64,000 bases of DNA from Corbicula japonica (GCA_038501625.1 JAZAYU010000262.1:372001-436000), one strand, 5' to 3'. Shown: positions 38,251 through 50,968, counted from the stretch's first letter. Notes: generated from the letters alone by a model not told the origin. Numbers and translations are program-made.

Positions 38251-38944
38251 TGAAATATGCATATCAGGAATGGCCACATCCAGCATACACAGCCTCCCCA
38301 CACAGCCAAAAAGTAGAGAGGAAAAGAGAGCATGGTATAACAAAAATCAGTTTCAAAATGGACGCCACAAACAAATAACGGAAGTGAGAACCGGAGGGGT
38401 TACCGCCTTGGAACGGTCAGTGGCAAAACAAATTGCCACTGGGGGTTTAAACCAGGTTCTAGGGTGCACCGACCTCACACTTGCCCCAACAGGTTCTCAT
38501 ATTACAAAACAAGTACAAGTTGTCTTGGTGAAAAGACTCCAACCCACTTATCGGCTTAACAATGTTGCATGCAAAAACATACAAACATATAAAAAAATGA
38601 AATATGCATATCAGGAATGGCCACATCCAGTATACACAGCCTCCCCACACAGCCAAAAAGTAGAGAGGAAAAGAGAGCATGGTATTATAATAATCAGTTT
38701 CAAAATGGACGCTACAAACAAATAACGAAAGTGAAAACCAGAGGGGTTACCGCCTTGGAACGGTCAGTGGCAAAACAAAATGCCACTGGGGGTTTAAACC
38801 AGGTTCTAGGGTGCACCAACCTCACACTTGCCCCAACAGGTTCTCGTATCACAAAACAAGTACAAATTGTCTTGCTGAAATAACTCCAACCCACCCATCA
38901 GCTCAACAATGTTGCATGCAAAAGCATACAAACATATAAACATA
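38251..38944 (-). repeat. Tandemly duplicated Penelope-like 3' tail
   Basis: Two copies of the 3' tail, 38,251-38,597 and 38,598-38,944, lie head to tail with a 347-bp offset. They share the terminal TGAAATATGCATATCAGGAA, the GCCTTGGAACGGTCAGTGGC stem-loop and CTCCAACCCACCCATCAGCT-like segments. They differ at several positions, so the duplication is not brand new. Tandem arrangement and pseudo-LTRs are known features of Penelope-like elements. Confidence 0.85.
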
Positions 38945-39110
38945 AGAATTTAATAGCATTGCAAAGCCAAAGGGCGGGTACTCAATGATCTTACAGAGAC
39001 CAGAGCATCTGGAGTAAAATCAGCAAGAACACGATGACAGGGATAAAAGAAACAAATCGAGCTTCTAGGTTCTTTTTAGATAAGATTTACCCATAAACTT
39101 TCATAAACTC

Positions 39111-39848
39111 TTAAACCCCTGCCACCGTCGTGCAACCAAAGAGGTAAGCATAATGATCAACTGTAGATGGGTTAATCACCAGGCCTGCAGAGCGCTGTAA
39201 AACATCATGTTGGTAACCTTTCTTTTTAAATTTACAGATGGTTTTTACGAATAACCGGGAGAAATTAACATCGCCTTTTATCTTCTTAAGTTTATAAATT
39301 AAATCTCCATAAAAAACTGGCTGTGAAATACCTTGTTGCAATAGTGATTTTAAACTGCACCTGTATTTATGAATTAGATCTGGATATCGGCGATAAAACT
39401 TGCAAAAGGTTTTCCTTAATTTGTGATACCGATAACCTTGTTTTAAAAGTTTTTCTGTAATGCAAAGATTACGTTCATTGAAATCATTCACATCGTTGCA
39501 AGCTCTTGAAAAGCGAACAAGCTGTGAAATATAAACCCCGTAAGAAGTCGCACGAGGAACATCGCCGTCTAGAAACGGAAAATTTACTATATTAAAATTA
39601 AAATCATCTCTTTTATCATAAATTTTAGTAGTGACGTAACCATTGTCAATGGATAGATTTAAATCAAGAAAGTTTGCTAGCTTTTCTGAAGTGTTCGCTT
39701 TATTAAGCTGTAGTTCTTTAGGATAAATCTTATTAACCAGTGATGGAAAATGGTTATTATCTATATTTAATAAATCATCAAGGTACCTCGATGTGTTGTT
39801 TAAAGCTGTAATAATATCATCTTGATGTTCGGTAGAAAGAGATAACAT
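39111..39848 (-). CDS. Penelope-like RT, C-terminal half (partial)
   Basis: A 245-residue frame without stops. It contains RYLDDLLNIDN (motif C, catalytic YLDD, about residues 21-31), FLDLNLSIDNGYVTTKIYDK, FPFLDGDVPRATSYGVYISQ, ACNDVNDFNERNLCITEKLL and a Lys-rich C-terminal region ending in VINPSTVDHYAYLFGCTTVAG. The first Met is internal: similarity continues upstream to the truncation point as RDF, so there is no true start. Because motifs A and B are gone it cannot be an active RT. The intact frame suggests a fairly young insertion. Confidence 0.85.
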   Translation of the reverse strand: MLSLSTEHQDDIITALNNTSRYLDDLLNIDNNHFPSLVNKIYPKELQLNKANTSEKLANFLDLNLSIDNGYVTTKIYDKRDDFNFNIVNFPFLDGDVPRATSYGVYISQLVRFSRACNDVNDFNERNLCITEKLLKQGYRYHKLRKTFCKFYRRYPDLIHKYRCSLKSLLQQGISQPVFYGDLIYKLKKIKGDVNFSRLFVKTICKFKKKGYQHDVLQRSAGLVINPSTVDHYAYLFGCTTVAGV

Positions 39849-40002
39849 AAAATCTCTTAAATAAAAAATGTTTTGTTGCGCTTAGTTTTTGTGAATTTAT
39901 GTAAATAGAATTTTAAGGAATTATTAGGTCTAGCTTTTTATCTTTACTTTTCTTACGTGTCTTACTGTATGCAACATATAAATACATTTAATTTAGTAAC
40001 AT

Positions 40003-40103
40003 TCATTTGTGCAAAGTTTCATTGAACGGCATTTTGCCATTATTGAGATATTGATAATTTTCTTTCTATCGATGAACGTGATTGGGAGGAGTGTGGTAAG
40101 CCC
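40003..40103 (+). repeat. Short dispersed repeat, inverted copy
   Basis: The reverse complement aligns with 37,768-37,880 (GAAACTTTGCACAAATG, ATCGATAGAAAGAAAATTAT, CTCCTCCCAATCACGTTCAT). With that copy it flanks the Penelope-like element as an inverted pair. Confidence 0.75.
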
Positions 40104-40542
40104 TTTATATATAGTACAAATAGCGCTGAATTTGCCCTTCTTTTTAACATTACCATGGTGTACCAAAATCACTGGCATGTTAACATACCATCACCTGAAC
40201 ATGCCAAATGTTTGGCAGACACAGAATCAAACACCACAAAGTTTTTCTGTGGACCATGTTGAACATACATGATGGGTCCATGTGGTCACTTTTTAAATCC
40301 TTTATTTAGTGGGTTAATCTTATAATCTTTTTCAGTTTTTTTTTAAACAATGTTGTTTCAGTTTTCACATTGAATAACTTAACCTTATTCATGGACACAC
40401 ATTTTACCACATGGGCAGCCCATGTAAATCCAGATCAGATGACAGAGATGTAGATTCAGATTAGCTGGAACATCTTTGTGGCCTTTCAAATGTGATAACA
40501 CTCTGGTTTTATGCCAACCTTGTGTAGGAATTAAAGACGGCA

Positions 40543-42020
40543 TGAAAAATCAATGTATTTGAAAAAAATTATTTTTAAATGTCTAAATAAATTTTGACTG
40601 TCAACAAATAAATCTAAAAACTTATTATTGAAAGTAAATTAATTGGCTGTTGAATTTAATATTTCAGAAAAACAGCTTCACATGGAATGCTGTTGGGAGA
40701 TCAGTTTAACAGTTCTAGACAGTAGAGGGAGCATACAGCCTACATATATATTACTTTCACCACTAATTTCTGCAGTAGAAGATTCTGCTTGGAAAGTTTA
40801 TGTCAATGAACAAGAAAAGAATTGTCAATACAATTTTACTGTGTGATTGTGATATAAAATAATACAAAAAAACGTTTTATTGTAGACCTCATTGACGAAC
40901 AGTAACTGATCAACACTATCAGTATAATTTTGTTATAAATATATTTTGCTGTTTAATGGAACCATAGAAAATAGTAATAGACTCCTTCGGCATTTGCTTT
41001 TCTGTTCATGGACTAATTTGAATGTTTCATTCTATTCGGATAATACATTTGCTCTACTGTTACTCGCAGAATTATCTTAAGTCCCCACACTCAAAAGTAT
41101 GTTTGTTGATTTCATGCTTGAATAATCAAAGAATATGACAAGCTTTGCTACTTTCTCTGTTATTGGTGTCACCATATTCCAACTCAGAATTTTAGGTGTT
41201 GTGGAATGATGTTTTACAATCTACCTCGTTAATTAGATTTTTATGAGCCTATATTTCTAATACCATCGACAGCCTTGAAATTTGATCATATTGGTGCTGT
41301 TTAACTAAGAGTTTACAGGCAGACTGGTGTATTTAACTTCTCACCGGATACTTTCAAACATTACAAAAGAATTCAGCTCATTAAGATATACACTCAACAA
41401 AAGTTCTATTTGGTCATCAATTGTATTTGTTTACAATGTATGCTAGTTTCGTTTCTTCCCTACGTCAAGAGAGGTTGTGGAAAGAACTGTTGTGTCTTTA
41501 AATCAATTCCCTAATGTCTTTTTAATCTGTATTGATTGTTTTGTTAATTGAATCCGATACCATTTACGTACACCGCAGAGTCAAAATTAGAACAGTATTC
41601 AATTGAAAGGGAGGTAATTTTAAAATTTGATACTTTGAAGGGGATTTATTTAAACAAATGTGCTGTTGATTAATAAATGTTTATGTTTTTTTCAACTAAT
41701 GAGAGGTCCTATTAAAATAAAACAAGAAATTTATGGCAAATGTCTGCTTGCTTAACCTTTTTGTGCAAGAAATGCATTTTTAGCAAAATTAAGGATAACT
41801 CTCACGAAACTGTTCCAAAGTCAATTATTTCAAGTCAGATTAAAGTTTAAGTTGAAGACTGTTGTTTGTATATAATCATAAATAAAGAGTGAATTCAATG
41901 TCTTTCTATAAATAAAATACGGACAAAAAGTGACCAATTTGAACTTTTGTTTAGTGTAATGTTGAATCTTAAAATCTTGACCAGTTTTGGTTCAAAAGCG
42001 AAACAACAACTGATGACTTG
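40543..42020 (+). repeat. Dispersed repeat with exon-like core, copy 2
   Basis: Homologous to 8,107-8,705. Compared with copy 1 it has about 310 extra bases (about 40,960-41,275) and a 566-bp MITE. Its core frame (KQLHMECCWEISLTVLD) is diverged and ends earlier than in copy 1, so it is probably non-coding now. Confidence 0.7.
41391..41956. mobile_element. 566-bp Tc1/mariner-type MITE
   Basis: The ends are inverted repeats of about 26 bases with three mismatches: CACTCAACAAAAGTTC on the left, GAACTTTTGTTTAGTG on the right, both continuing into TTGGTCA/TGACCAA. TA dinucleotides flank both ends (41,389-41,390 and 41,957-41,958). The homologous repeat at 8.64 kb reads AAGATATATTG without the element, so the empty TA site is visible. 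No transposase frame is present. Confidence 0.9.
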
Positions 42021-42111
42021 TTTCTTTGTTTTACTGTTAAACATACGATATCCACCACTTTTGATTCGTCGATTCCGAGCGAGACAGTGCCATAGTTCAT
42101 ATTAATAAATT

Positions 42112-42320
42112 GGAGATTTAACTCCTAGTGGCAAACTGTTTAGCCACGGACCGTTCAAAGGCGGTGATCCCAAATGTTCGTTAATTGTTAACTTTGTGGT
42201 ATCCTATTTGAAATTGATCTTCTAATAAAAACATGCTCTCTTGTTCTCTCACCTTTTGGCTGCGCGTGGAGGGTGTGTTATCTGGGTATTACAATGCTTG
42301 ATATGCATATTTCTAGTTTT
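42112..42320 (+). mobile_element. Penelope-like 3'-end fragment, diverged
   Basis: AACTCCTAGTGGCAAACTG...AGCCACGGACCGTTCAAAGG followed by a degenerate pyrimidine tract and CTTGATATGCATATTTCTAG. The stem is weakened. Confidence 0.7.
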
Positions 42321-43512
42321 AATATCTGATGTTCGTTCTTAGAATCAATTTCTGTGCAAAAGCAGTAAGCACGTCATTAATAAATAGTTTCAGACCTTTC
42401 GAAAGAAAAACATTTAGTTTTTCTTTAAAAAGAGAAAACTTTTTTAAGAAACAACAAGCTTTACACTATCTTGTTCACTTATGTCTTGTCAATACTATTT
42501 CATTAGCAATTTATTGTATAACTTGTTTGCGCGTGCAAGACAGAATGATTAAAAAAGAATAATACTCGCAGAAAATTTACGCTTATGCAACATAAGATTT
42601 CTAGGTTTTAATCGCATCTTTGTTGAATGTTTTCAATAAAGTAAAAATTAATTAGTAAATATGCAAATTCTATAATTAAAAGTTGTTAAAAAGAGTTAAG
42701 GTGTCCAATACTAGTTACAAATCCCCGTGTCGCATCCCAGGTACATCGAAACGATTCTTGTACAGTATTTAAAGGTATCTGAGCGTAATGTTTACAGAAA
42801 TCGGAACGTACTGCGTCATAACGAAATAGTGTCTTACATGTTTATTTACATAAACTTGTTTTAGTTCTTAAACCTTTTGCTTTGCTACTAGTTGTTCCTT
42901 AAAAGCATGCATTGTGTACTAGAGTTATAATCAAACGAAGTGGAAAAAACCAGTGGGCATAATACATCAACATTTAATTCAGTTTCTGTCGCATGTATTC
43001 CATTCCTCATTTCGAATAGAGAATACAAAGTAATACTTCGACATGGTTAGTTTGCCACATTTTCAAAAATACAGAAAAAACACATTGTTTTTCGTGATGA
43101 ACTACAAAAACATCGATAATGTAAATCGCTGTTCCGTTTGGTATGTACTTTAAAGCTGTTGTTGTAATAAAACAAACGGATAAATGATAAGCGAAGAATA
43201 CACAAAATAATGTTCAAAAATAAGATTATTGTGCCAGAGCAGGGTTTGAATATTTCAATTTACATCCACAAATCTGGATGTATTAGATTAAGATGGTATG
43301 TTACAATGTAGTCGAAAACCACAAGATCATGAATCTGAACTGGTTTAGTTCAAATAACGCAACATTTTAAATAGATCGCCCCTTACTGTCTTTTATTTAA
43401 TATTTCTTTAAAGTCTCAACATTATTCATTATTCTGTACTAGACAAATATATTGGGTGTTAAGTTTATTATTGGTATCCTTCTGTCTTTCGAGACAATGC
43501 TCTCGGACATAC
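42321..43512. other. AT-rich stretch without recognised genes
   Basis: No exon or element recognised. Confidence 0.6.
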
Positions 43513-43612
43513 TTATTAGTGGGGCTGCGGCGCCGGTTTGGCTAGAATAGGCAGATGGGGGAGCAGCATCTTCTGCTATCTTTGCTGCAAGTGTGGTCAG
43601 TGGTGGGTACAG
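43513..43612 (-). CDS. Candidate 100-nt exon of unknown gene
   Basis: On the minus strand a GC-rich island lies between an acceptor (TTCATAACAG) and a donor-like GTATGT. The open frame reads LYPPLTTLAAKIAEDAAPPS, then AYSSQTGAAAPLI, an Ala/Pro/Ser-rich peptide with gene-like codons in otherwise AT-rich DNA. The exon context resembles the candidate at 11.9-12.1 kb. I recognise no domain. Confidence 0.3.
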
Positions 43613-46600
43613 CTGTTATGAAGTACCAGTGATAGGCTGTGTCATCTGCTGTTTGAGACTGTTTTATGTGTGTCGATACTTTTTTTATAAGTTAAGATCT
43701 TTCGTCGTCATGGTGACCAAACCATATGGTTTGTGATGATGTTTGTCGGTATTAGGCAAGACAAAACCGATCGATAGTATTTTATTAGTTTACCCTTAGA
43801 ATGCGCTTAAGTTCGTCCAAAATGATGAACTAATTACATGTTGTAAATACTTACAAAGTTTCAAAGATTTGAATTGATGGGATTTTATTGCCGTCATACC
43901 GAAATATGACGTCACTAACCACGTGATATGACCACCTTAGTCCCAGCAATAATCTGAAATGCTGAACCTCATGCATGGCGCATTTTGCATTCTCTGGGTG
44001 TAAATGGTCATTTAAAGGTTTAGCTCGAATTGATAAAAATGAATACTTTAAATGAAAAAATGAAATACTTAACTCGGAGAAATAGAATACTCGAATCATT
44101 CTACATGCGGTGAATATGTTTTCAAAATGACATAAACTAACTTTAAAGTCCGAAAATCTTTATTGAAAACACGTATTGCTCTGGTATTTCTTTGCTTTCT
44201 TTCTCAGCAGAAGCTAGTTATTCATAAATGGCATTTAAAAACGTCTCTCCAGTGTACAAGAAAAGACTAACCCTGCCAACAATATATCCCTGACATGCAT
44301 ATTGCGCAAAACCTTAGAGCACATAGTTTCTTTCTCTATAACCCAATATTTTAAAAGTCGCCTATTCTATGAATGGCTTTAGGGACAAACGTTCTTGCGA
44401 GTCTTCTTATGCTTATACACGAACTTGTTAAATCCATCTTACAGAAAAGGCAGATCTTATTCTCCTTGACATTAGATAAGCTATTGAAAAGGCCAACCAT
44501 GAAAAACCAAAGAGCGATCTGAAAAAAATGCGTTCAAAAGATACTACCTTAATCGACATGAACTTTTTTGTTCTTATCTGATAACGATAACATTGGATTA
44601 CGTGTTTTAGTAATGTGTATATTCACAGCCACGGACACACTCATATGGATTATCAACGTGCGCACATACAAACGCACGTACGTACGCACACACACTCATA
44701 CAATGTGTCAATAAATATTAAAAGGATCAACGAAATATAGTCGCCTACATTAAAACTAACAACTCTTGCCTAACAACTAAGCAAAAATGTAATTGAACGT
44801 ACCAAATAAAGGTTTTGTAATTTTCGGATTCACGCTCATATGTTCCGTAATTACATTTATATTACTTACCATCTGTGTCAAGTAACATAATTTCCTTTAA
44901 AACATATAATCATTATCAATAACAACAAAAAACGAAGACCACATCTTCAGAAAATATAAAACCAAATTCATTTTCTTTTCCAACCTGCTGTTTACTTACT
45001 AAATTCCTTAAACACTGCACTGTTTCATTCATATATTATTGCGAATAAAAGTATATGAAATTTTCTCTGTGTGTGTGATGTTTGTTTAAATAATCACGCA
45101 GCGACTTTTTCGGCGGCCACCATAATCTTGGTCTGCGTTGCATTTTAGGCGTTCGATTGCTAAACACATCATTTTTCTAACAGCGAGCAAGATAAGAATG
45201 TCCATATGACAATCTGTTTGTACTTCGTCTGTATAGTTTCGCACAGGAAATATGTTCATTTTCTGTAAAAAAAAAACACAACACAGATGTAAGATAAAAT
45301 GGTTTTTGTTATTAACAGGTATAACCTTATTTTAATACATGGAAGCGAGCACAATAAAGCACAGCAAGGAAAATAAACGAAGTAATCAATGTAAAATCAG
45401 ATGATTTTATTTCATATGATACAAGAGTTTCAGAAGTGTCTTCTATGGTCACGAAACAAGGTAAAAAAGAATGTGACACAACTACATGTAATCATTTGTA
45501 AACATTGCAAAGAAAAAAAAAATTTATGATAGCCCTTATTTCAAAAATGAAATATACAGAAAACATGATAGCCTTCCAACACAAACAAACAGAAGAGAGT
45601 AAAAACAGCATGTGTTTATAAAAGTATCAATTTTAACATGACACCACAACTAATTTACACAAATGAGATACCGAAGAGTTAACTCCTTGCAATTTTATAG
45701 ATTATTTACAAATTAACAGATTGTTTAATATTGAGAAAACAATACCTTACCAGCTTCGTTTTCGCTCAATGTTAATTTATCTTACCCCTGTATCTACTCT
45801 CATTCGACGTTAAAATACTTCTTAAATTGGGAAATTTATTTAATTTGTACACTGTAAAACTATTTTAAGACAATTTTGAATGAAATGAAAATTTTATGAT
45901 ATACTCTTTATACAATTCAAATAGTAGTTTTGGTAGTTATTTTTCCTTTCAAGGGGATGACCCTCAAACAACAACTTAAAATGATGTAAATGGCTGTAAA
46001 TCGCCGTCAATTTTATTACTGAAGTAAAATAATGACATAATTAGTTTTACAAAACGGATTTATCATCCCAAAGATTCCTTTCGAGCTGTGCCTTGAAATT
46101 CTCTCAAACTTTTAAATTAATTACATACATATATGACAAACTGCCATGTCATTTTGCAATGTTTAGTTATGTATTCAGGAACAATAAATTGACATCTTTA
46201 TAATGTATTAAATTTAATATCTCCATAGTTTATATAAACAACTATCTTTTACTATGGATGTTTAATCGCGATTTCACAAAGTTTACATTTCGTTTGTGAC
46301 GCTGTAATTATCGACGTTAGCGATCTCAATGTTACGTGCTTGTTAATGCCATTATTTCGATAAAAACGTTTGTATTGAAGAACGAACAAATCAATCAGTC
46401 AGTCACTCAATCAATCAATCAATCAATCAGAAATTTCAGGGAATGAAGAAGTGTATAAAACATGAATCAATAAGAGAAGGAATAAATCAATTATTTTGAG
46501 GGGGGGGGGGGTCTGGTCTACATAAAATGTATAAAGTGACAGGACAACTTAAATATTTATAACGCAGTTTTTATAGTGCTCTCCTTTAAATTACAGTTGT

Positions 46601-49600
46601 TTGAAAAGAAACAAGGTTTACCAGACGTTTAATTAACTATTTTTAAAATAGCACTAAATGTGATATGTCTTAACGAACCTACTCAACAAATACAAACACG
46701 GTTTTGCAGTGGGCAAGACTTTCGATTTTATTGGAGGACAGAGTTCTTCGCATTTAAAATGCAGCTTACTGCACCAGGTACTGATACCATACTTTCTTCT
46801 AAATGATTTTATGAGTGCCATATAGGATCTCGAACATTTTATAAAGTGTTTACAAAATAAGTATAACCGAGATGTACAACCACGATCACTTGTATTAAAA
46901 CCCAATATACACATCCATCTTTACTATGCCTTATATTCTAAAATTTTCATTGAATGTGCTCATATATTTGTTATAGGAGTGCTGGCTGCCCACGTAAATG
47001 CTCATCAATTAAGGAACCGTGAATCTGTGGCAAATGCATGAAATTATTTATCTTTTCGTTCTTTTCAAAACAGAAATTCTCAGCCCATTCCTCGGGATAT
47101 TGGAATTACGAATGAGGTTCAGGATGTGCTAATTGATTAGACTTTAACAATACTAAGTAACGCTATTAATATTTCCACTAAAACAATCACACCGTTCAAC
47201 CTGAATGCCGTGGGTACGCCGACGACAGTTGCGTATCTACATGTAGGTTTTTCGGTGAAAGTGAGTATTTGCCTGATTTTTACAATTTTACAATTTTCCG
47301 CAATATCTTAGCAGAAAACAATTTATATAGATTGATGACCTGTTTGAAAAAAAATCTACTGACGAAATCAGAGAAATCTACACAGAATATTATTGATAGA
47401 GGTAGATCTATTGCAGAAAAAGTGTGCACATTTTCGACAAAAATATGTCATTTAATGAATCGGCCGTAAATATCTTTTTAGTACATTTGTACCAAGTCTG
47501 AAATATTTGAAATAGTCCATGATAAAGTTCAATAATTTCCCTGTCATCATTTGAAACCACAGCTTCCAATTCGCTTAATCTACAAAGATATTTTGCTTTT
47601 AAACTTGGTACGCCTTGGTGATTTTAACAACGGCCGCTAACACTGAAAACGTTTTTCGACGTCGATCTATTATGTGCATGCGAAATTTGTGAGGAAACTA
47701 AAAACAAATTTTGAGGCTCGTTTCACCCTAAAATATAGAATTCATGTATTTGATGATAATTATTGCACTTGGAAAGTAAAGGGTTTTTAAGATATAAATC
47801 TCATTAATTCATTTTAATTTAACGTCTTTTAGAGTAACTAAATAAAATCATAGTCTTTGTAGGTTATCTGAGAAAGTAAGCACATAAACCATTTGATTAA
47901 ATACGCTAAATAATAAATGAAGGCCTTATTTTGAAAGCATATAATACTTATTTTATGAGATAATTGCTATTAAGAGCCAACCATCTGGCGTGACTAGAGC
48001 AATCCACCTTTATATTTAATATGTTAGATATATAATTATTTACCTTTTAAGATTCTGTAATAATTAAACAAGAATGGATAAGGCTTTTCATGTTGAAAAG
48101 TTAAAATTGTTTATTTGGTAAATAGAAATGAAAAGGTTAGAGTAAATGAACCAATACGGCTAGACGAAAGATTATATTCGTACATTTGTTGATCAAGTTA
48201 AGTTGACAACTTTTGTGGATGCCTTTCCCGGGTTTCACACGAGCGTAACAAAAAGCATGCTCTTACAAGTGATTAATGGGACTTCATCAAAGTTTTAATT
48301 TTCTGAGCTAACGGGAAAAGATGTTATACAAGGCATTCCATAAATAGTGTGACATAATATTCTATGGCATCGGTGTTAAAATTTACCAGATATACCGAAA
48401 CTTGAAAATTTCAAATTAAATATACAACATTTTTCACCTTGAAAGTCAACTTGCACCCTTTCACAAACCGCTTCGAAAAACATGTTGGAACGAACAATTT
48501 GAGACGTTCTACTTTGAGTGTATTCTAAATAAAACCTAACTTTCCAACAACTTGATATTACAAAAATATTATTATAGTAAAACTAGAACTGTGCTACATG
48601 TAATAGGGCATTAATAAATGTAAAAAAACCTAAGGAGAATTGCCGAACTTGTTTTATGAAATCGCTTTGGCATCGTCTCGACTGACTATTAATATAAGTC
48701 TTTTAAATTTATTGTACAATTTGACAAGGCTATTATAAACATTACGAAATTGTGACAATGAGTTTAATCATGCAATAAAAATGCAATCATACTCAACAGG
48801 TAACTTATAAAATACACGTTTAATGGAAATTGCTCAAACTTGCTTCGACAAAACGCCAAAGCAAAGAATTTCCTTTCTCAAAACAATGACATTGATATAA
48901 ACCCAAATGCAACCATTGGAAGGTCTCAGCTCCGACTATCTAAACACCAAATTTGTTGATAATAGCTTAACCAGACTGAAGTTATTGCATGGGTTAGGGC
49001 TTTCTATAAAATAAAACTGTGACACACAACCCCTTACACGTTCTCAACATAGAATACATACAAAACAATTGTTTTTTAGATAACTTTAACCAGTGTTTCA
49101 ACTTACTGTTCAAACAAGGAGCAGAGTTGCATTGACATTGGCCAAAGCGATCCCAAATATAAGACCAAGCAATATCTTATCCAGTGCTAATTATTCACGT
49201 TGTGTGTTGATGTTAAATAAAACCATTCTAAAGTTATTGTCAGGACAATTTATTAACAGTTACATTGACCTTCACAAGATGACGTCAAATGAAATCACAA
49301 GCAATATCTCAACATATGGTACTTATATATTCAACATAATGAGGACAGCTTAATTAATCCATTTATAATTAACTGCACGGACAATGAGTGGACGGACATA
49401 TTTACGTACTGGTAAGACCAAATATGTACGTCCCTTTCTAAACGGAGAAGGGTGGTGCTTCAAAGCCAAAAAAAAATATTTGACGAGTACGATGTGTGCG
49501 ATGTACGAGGAGTAACACGTATGATATTGAATTAATATTTTACTAATTCTGCATAGTGCTAATATAATGCTTACAGCATGTGGTGTAAACAGATTATAAT

Positions 49601-49663
49601 TATGTTACAATAAATGATCATTGATAACATCATATTTCCATGATAATACTCAAAGTAATTTAC
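43613..49663. other. AT-rich stretch without recognised genes
   Basis: No recognised exon on either strand. It holds a (TCAA)n microsatellite at 46,391-46,430 and a G run near 46,500-46,511. I looked here on the minus strand for the missing last exon of the GTPase and did not find it. Confidence 0.5.
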
Positions 49664-49797
49664 CGTCAACCCATATATTTCGTGTGCCTTTTGAACACAT
49701 GAATCTACAGCTCTGCTGTGGTAAATTTGAGAGTTATTTCTTTTAACAACTGAGCAAATCTCATCAATATTTGTAAGAAGCAACATAACTGGAACAT
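49664..49797 (-). CDS. IFI44-like GTPase exon carrying the G4 motif
   Basis: The acceptor is TTTTTGTATGTTTCAG and the donor ACG followed by GTAAAT. The exon starts with two bases of a split codon (G from the previous exon plus AT gives Asp) and ends in phase 0; 134 nt fit exactly. The peptide is DVPVMLLLTNIDEICSVV, then a variable helix, then CVQKAHEIYGLT. In IFI44/IFI44L-like GTPases this segment holds the TKxD guanine-specificity motif. Here it reads TNID, so the usual lysine is asparagine, which a single base change can produce. The next exon should begin in phase 0 with the strand leading to the GNY/KNY segment; none was found to the left. Confidence 0.75.
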
Positions 49798-50790
49798 CTG
49801 AAACATACAAAAACAATTTTAATTTATATGAAAAGAAAAAATACATTCAGTTTTTTATTACCAAAAGACGTAATAAAGCAATATCATGATTGTTCTTTAA
49901 ACGAGTTTCTGTGTTATAAACATGATAAATATATTTATGTATAGTATCAATTTTGTGCAATCACATCACGTTATTGGAGGAATAATCGAGACCTCTTACT
50001 GAAGGCGTTTTGTTTGCCCAAACACTATTCGCATTTTATAGTCACAATAGCACCATACTACGTCACACGCTCCTGCTAAAACGATACATCCTGAACCGTT
50101 TTAGTCAACAAACCCGCCGATTCAAAAAATAAATTTTCATTTTTCGGTTTGCTATCTTCGTAACTGAAAGTCGTTTTGTAGCGCAACAAATATAAAAAAA
50201 ACAACTCAATATGATTAATTCGAGAAGCTTTGTCTGTAAGAAAAGCCAGATTCTGATTTTATCACGCTTTGATTCGTTTTGAGATTACCGTTTTTGTACG
50301 TGCTATATTAACTTTTAAGATTTTTTCTCAGCTTGGCTGGCTTTAAGATAGGCCATCGGATTTTTGCTTGCATTCAATAACTATTTTAATGCAAGGAAAC
50401 TCATTTCGGATCATTAAATTAGGTGACATTATTTATTCAATAATGTCAAGCTTTGAGTTCCTAAAGGATTGCTGTTATTGTGAGATTTATATCGTAACGG
50501 TAATCTAAAAGTGCAAATTATTGCTTCAAACACATGGTAACTTTAAACTGGAAAATTACCGGTAAAAGTACATAAACGGCACTTCCGAAAAAAACTGTAC
50601 AAACTGTCCATTATTGCAGATTGATTTTAACTTGTCTTTTGTATTATAGAAATGGTCATTAGAATACACATACTGTTCAGGTGCGCACGAAGTACGAACC
50701 TTACGAAAGCAGCACGCACGCAAAAGATACAGGCAACGTACCCACAAATATTTTACAGGCATGCACGTAAACACAACTATGGAAAAATAC

Positions 50791-50968
50791 CTTTAAGTCG
50801 AATGTTCTTTATCAAAATTTCGATTTTTCTCCTGGCAGCATCACTTATTGAATCAGATTGAATCACGGAACAGGATTGCACCAGTACCACACAATGTGCT
50901 TTGTCATTAAGATCAGGCCTCTTTCTGAAGTATTTGCTAGATTCTTCAATGGGATGTCTGCTGTCAAA
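50791..50968 (-). CDS. IFI44-like GTPase exon between G3 and G4
   Basis: The acceptor is TTTTAACTTAAG, the donor CTTAAAG followed by GTATTT. It is 178 nt, entering in phase 0 and leaving in phase 1. The peptide starts FDSRHPIEESSKYFRKRP and contains LNDKAHCVVLVQSCSV, the core beta-strand that precedes the G4 segment in IFI44-like proteins, then an alpha-helix ending KNIRLK. The frame is open and joins the neighbouring exons without a stop. Confidence 0.8.

Larger units (their letters stand above)
38245..39857 (-). mobile_element. Penelope-like element, 5'-truncated, best copy
   Basis: On the minus strand it starts inside the RT (39,857), runs through an uninterrupted C-terminal RT frame (39,848-39,111) and about 190 bases of non-coding sequence, and then the 3' tail. 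The tail is present twice in tandem. The terminus is TATGCATATTTCA. It is the best-preserved copy here, but it lacks RT motifs A and B and everything upstream. Confidence 0.9.

Noticed and set aside
38174..38725. 183-residue protein as an ordinary host gene
   Set aside because: It is antisense to the Penelope-like 3' tail. I kept it only as a finding about frame conservation.
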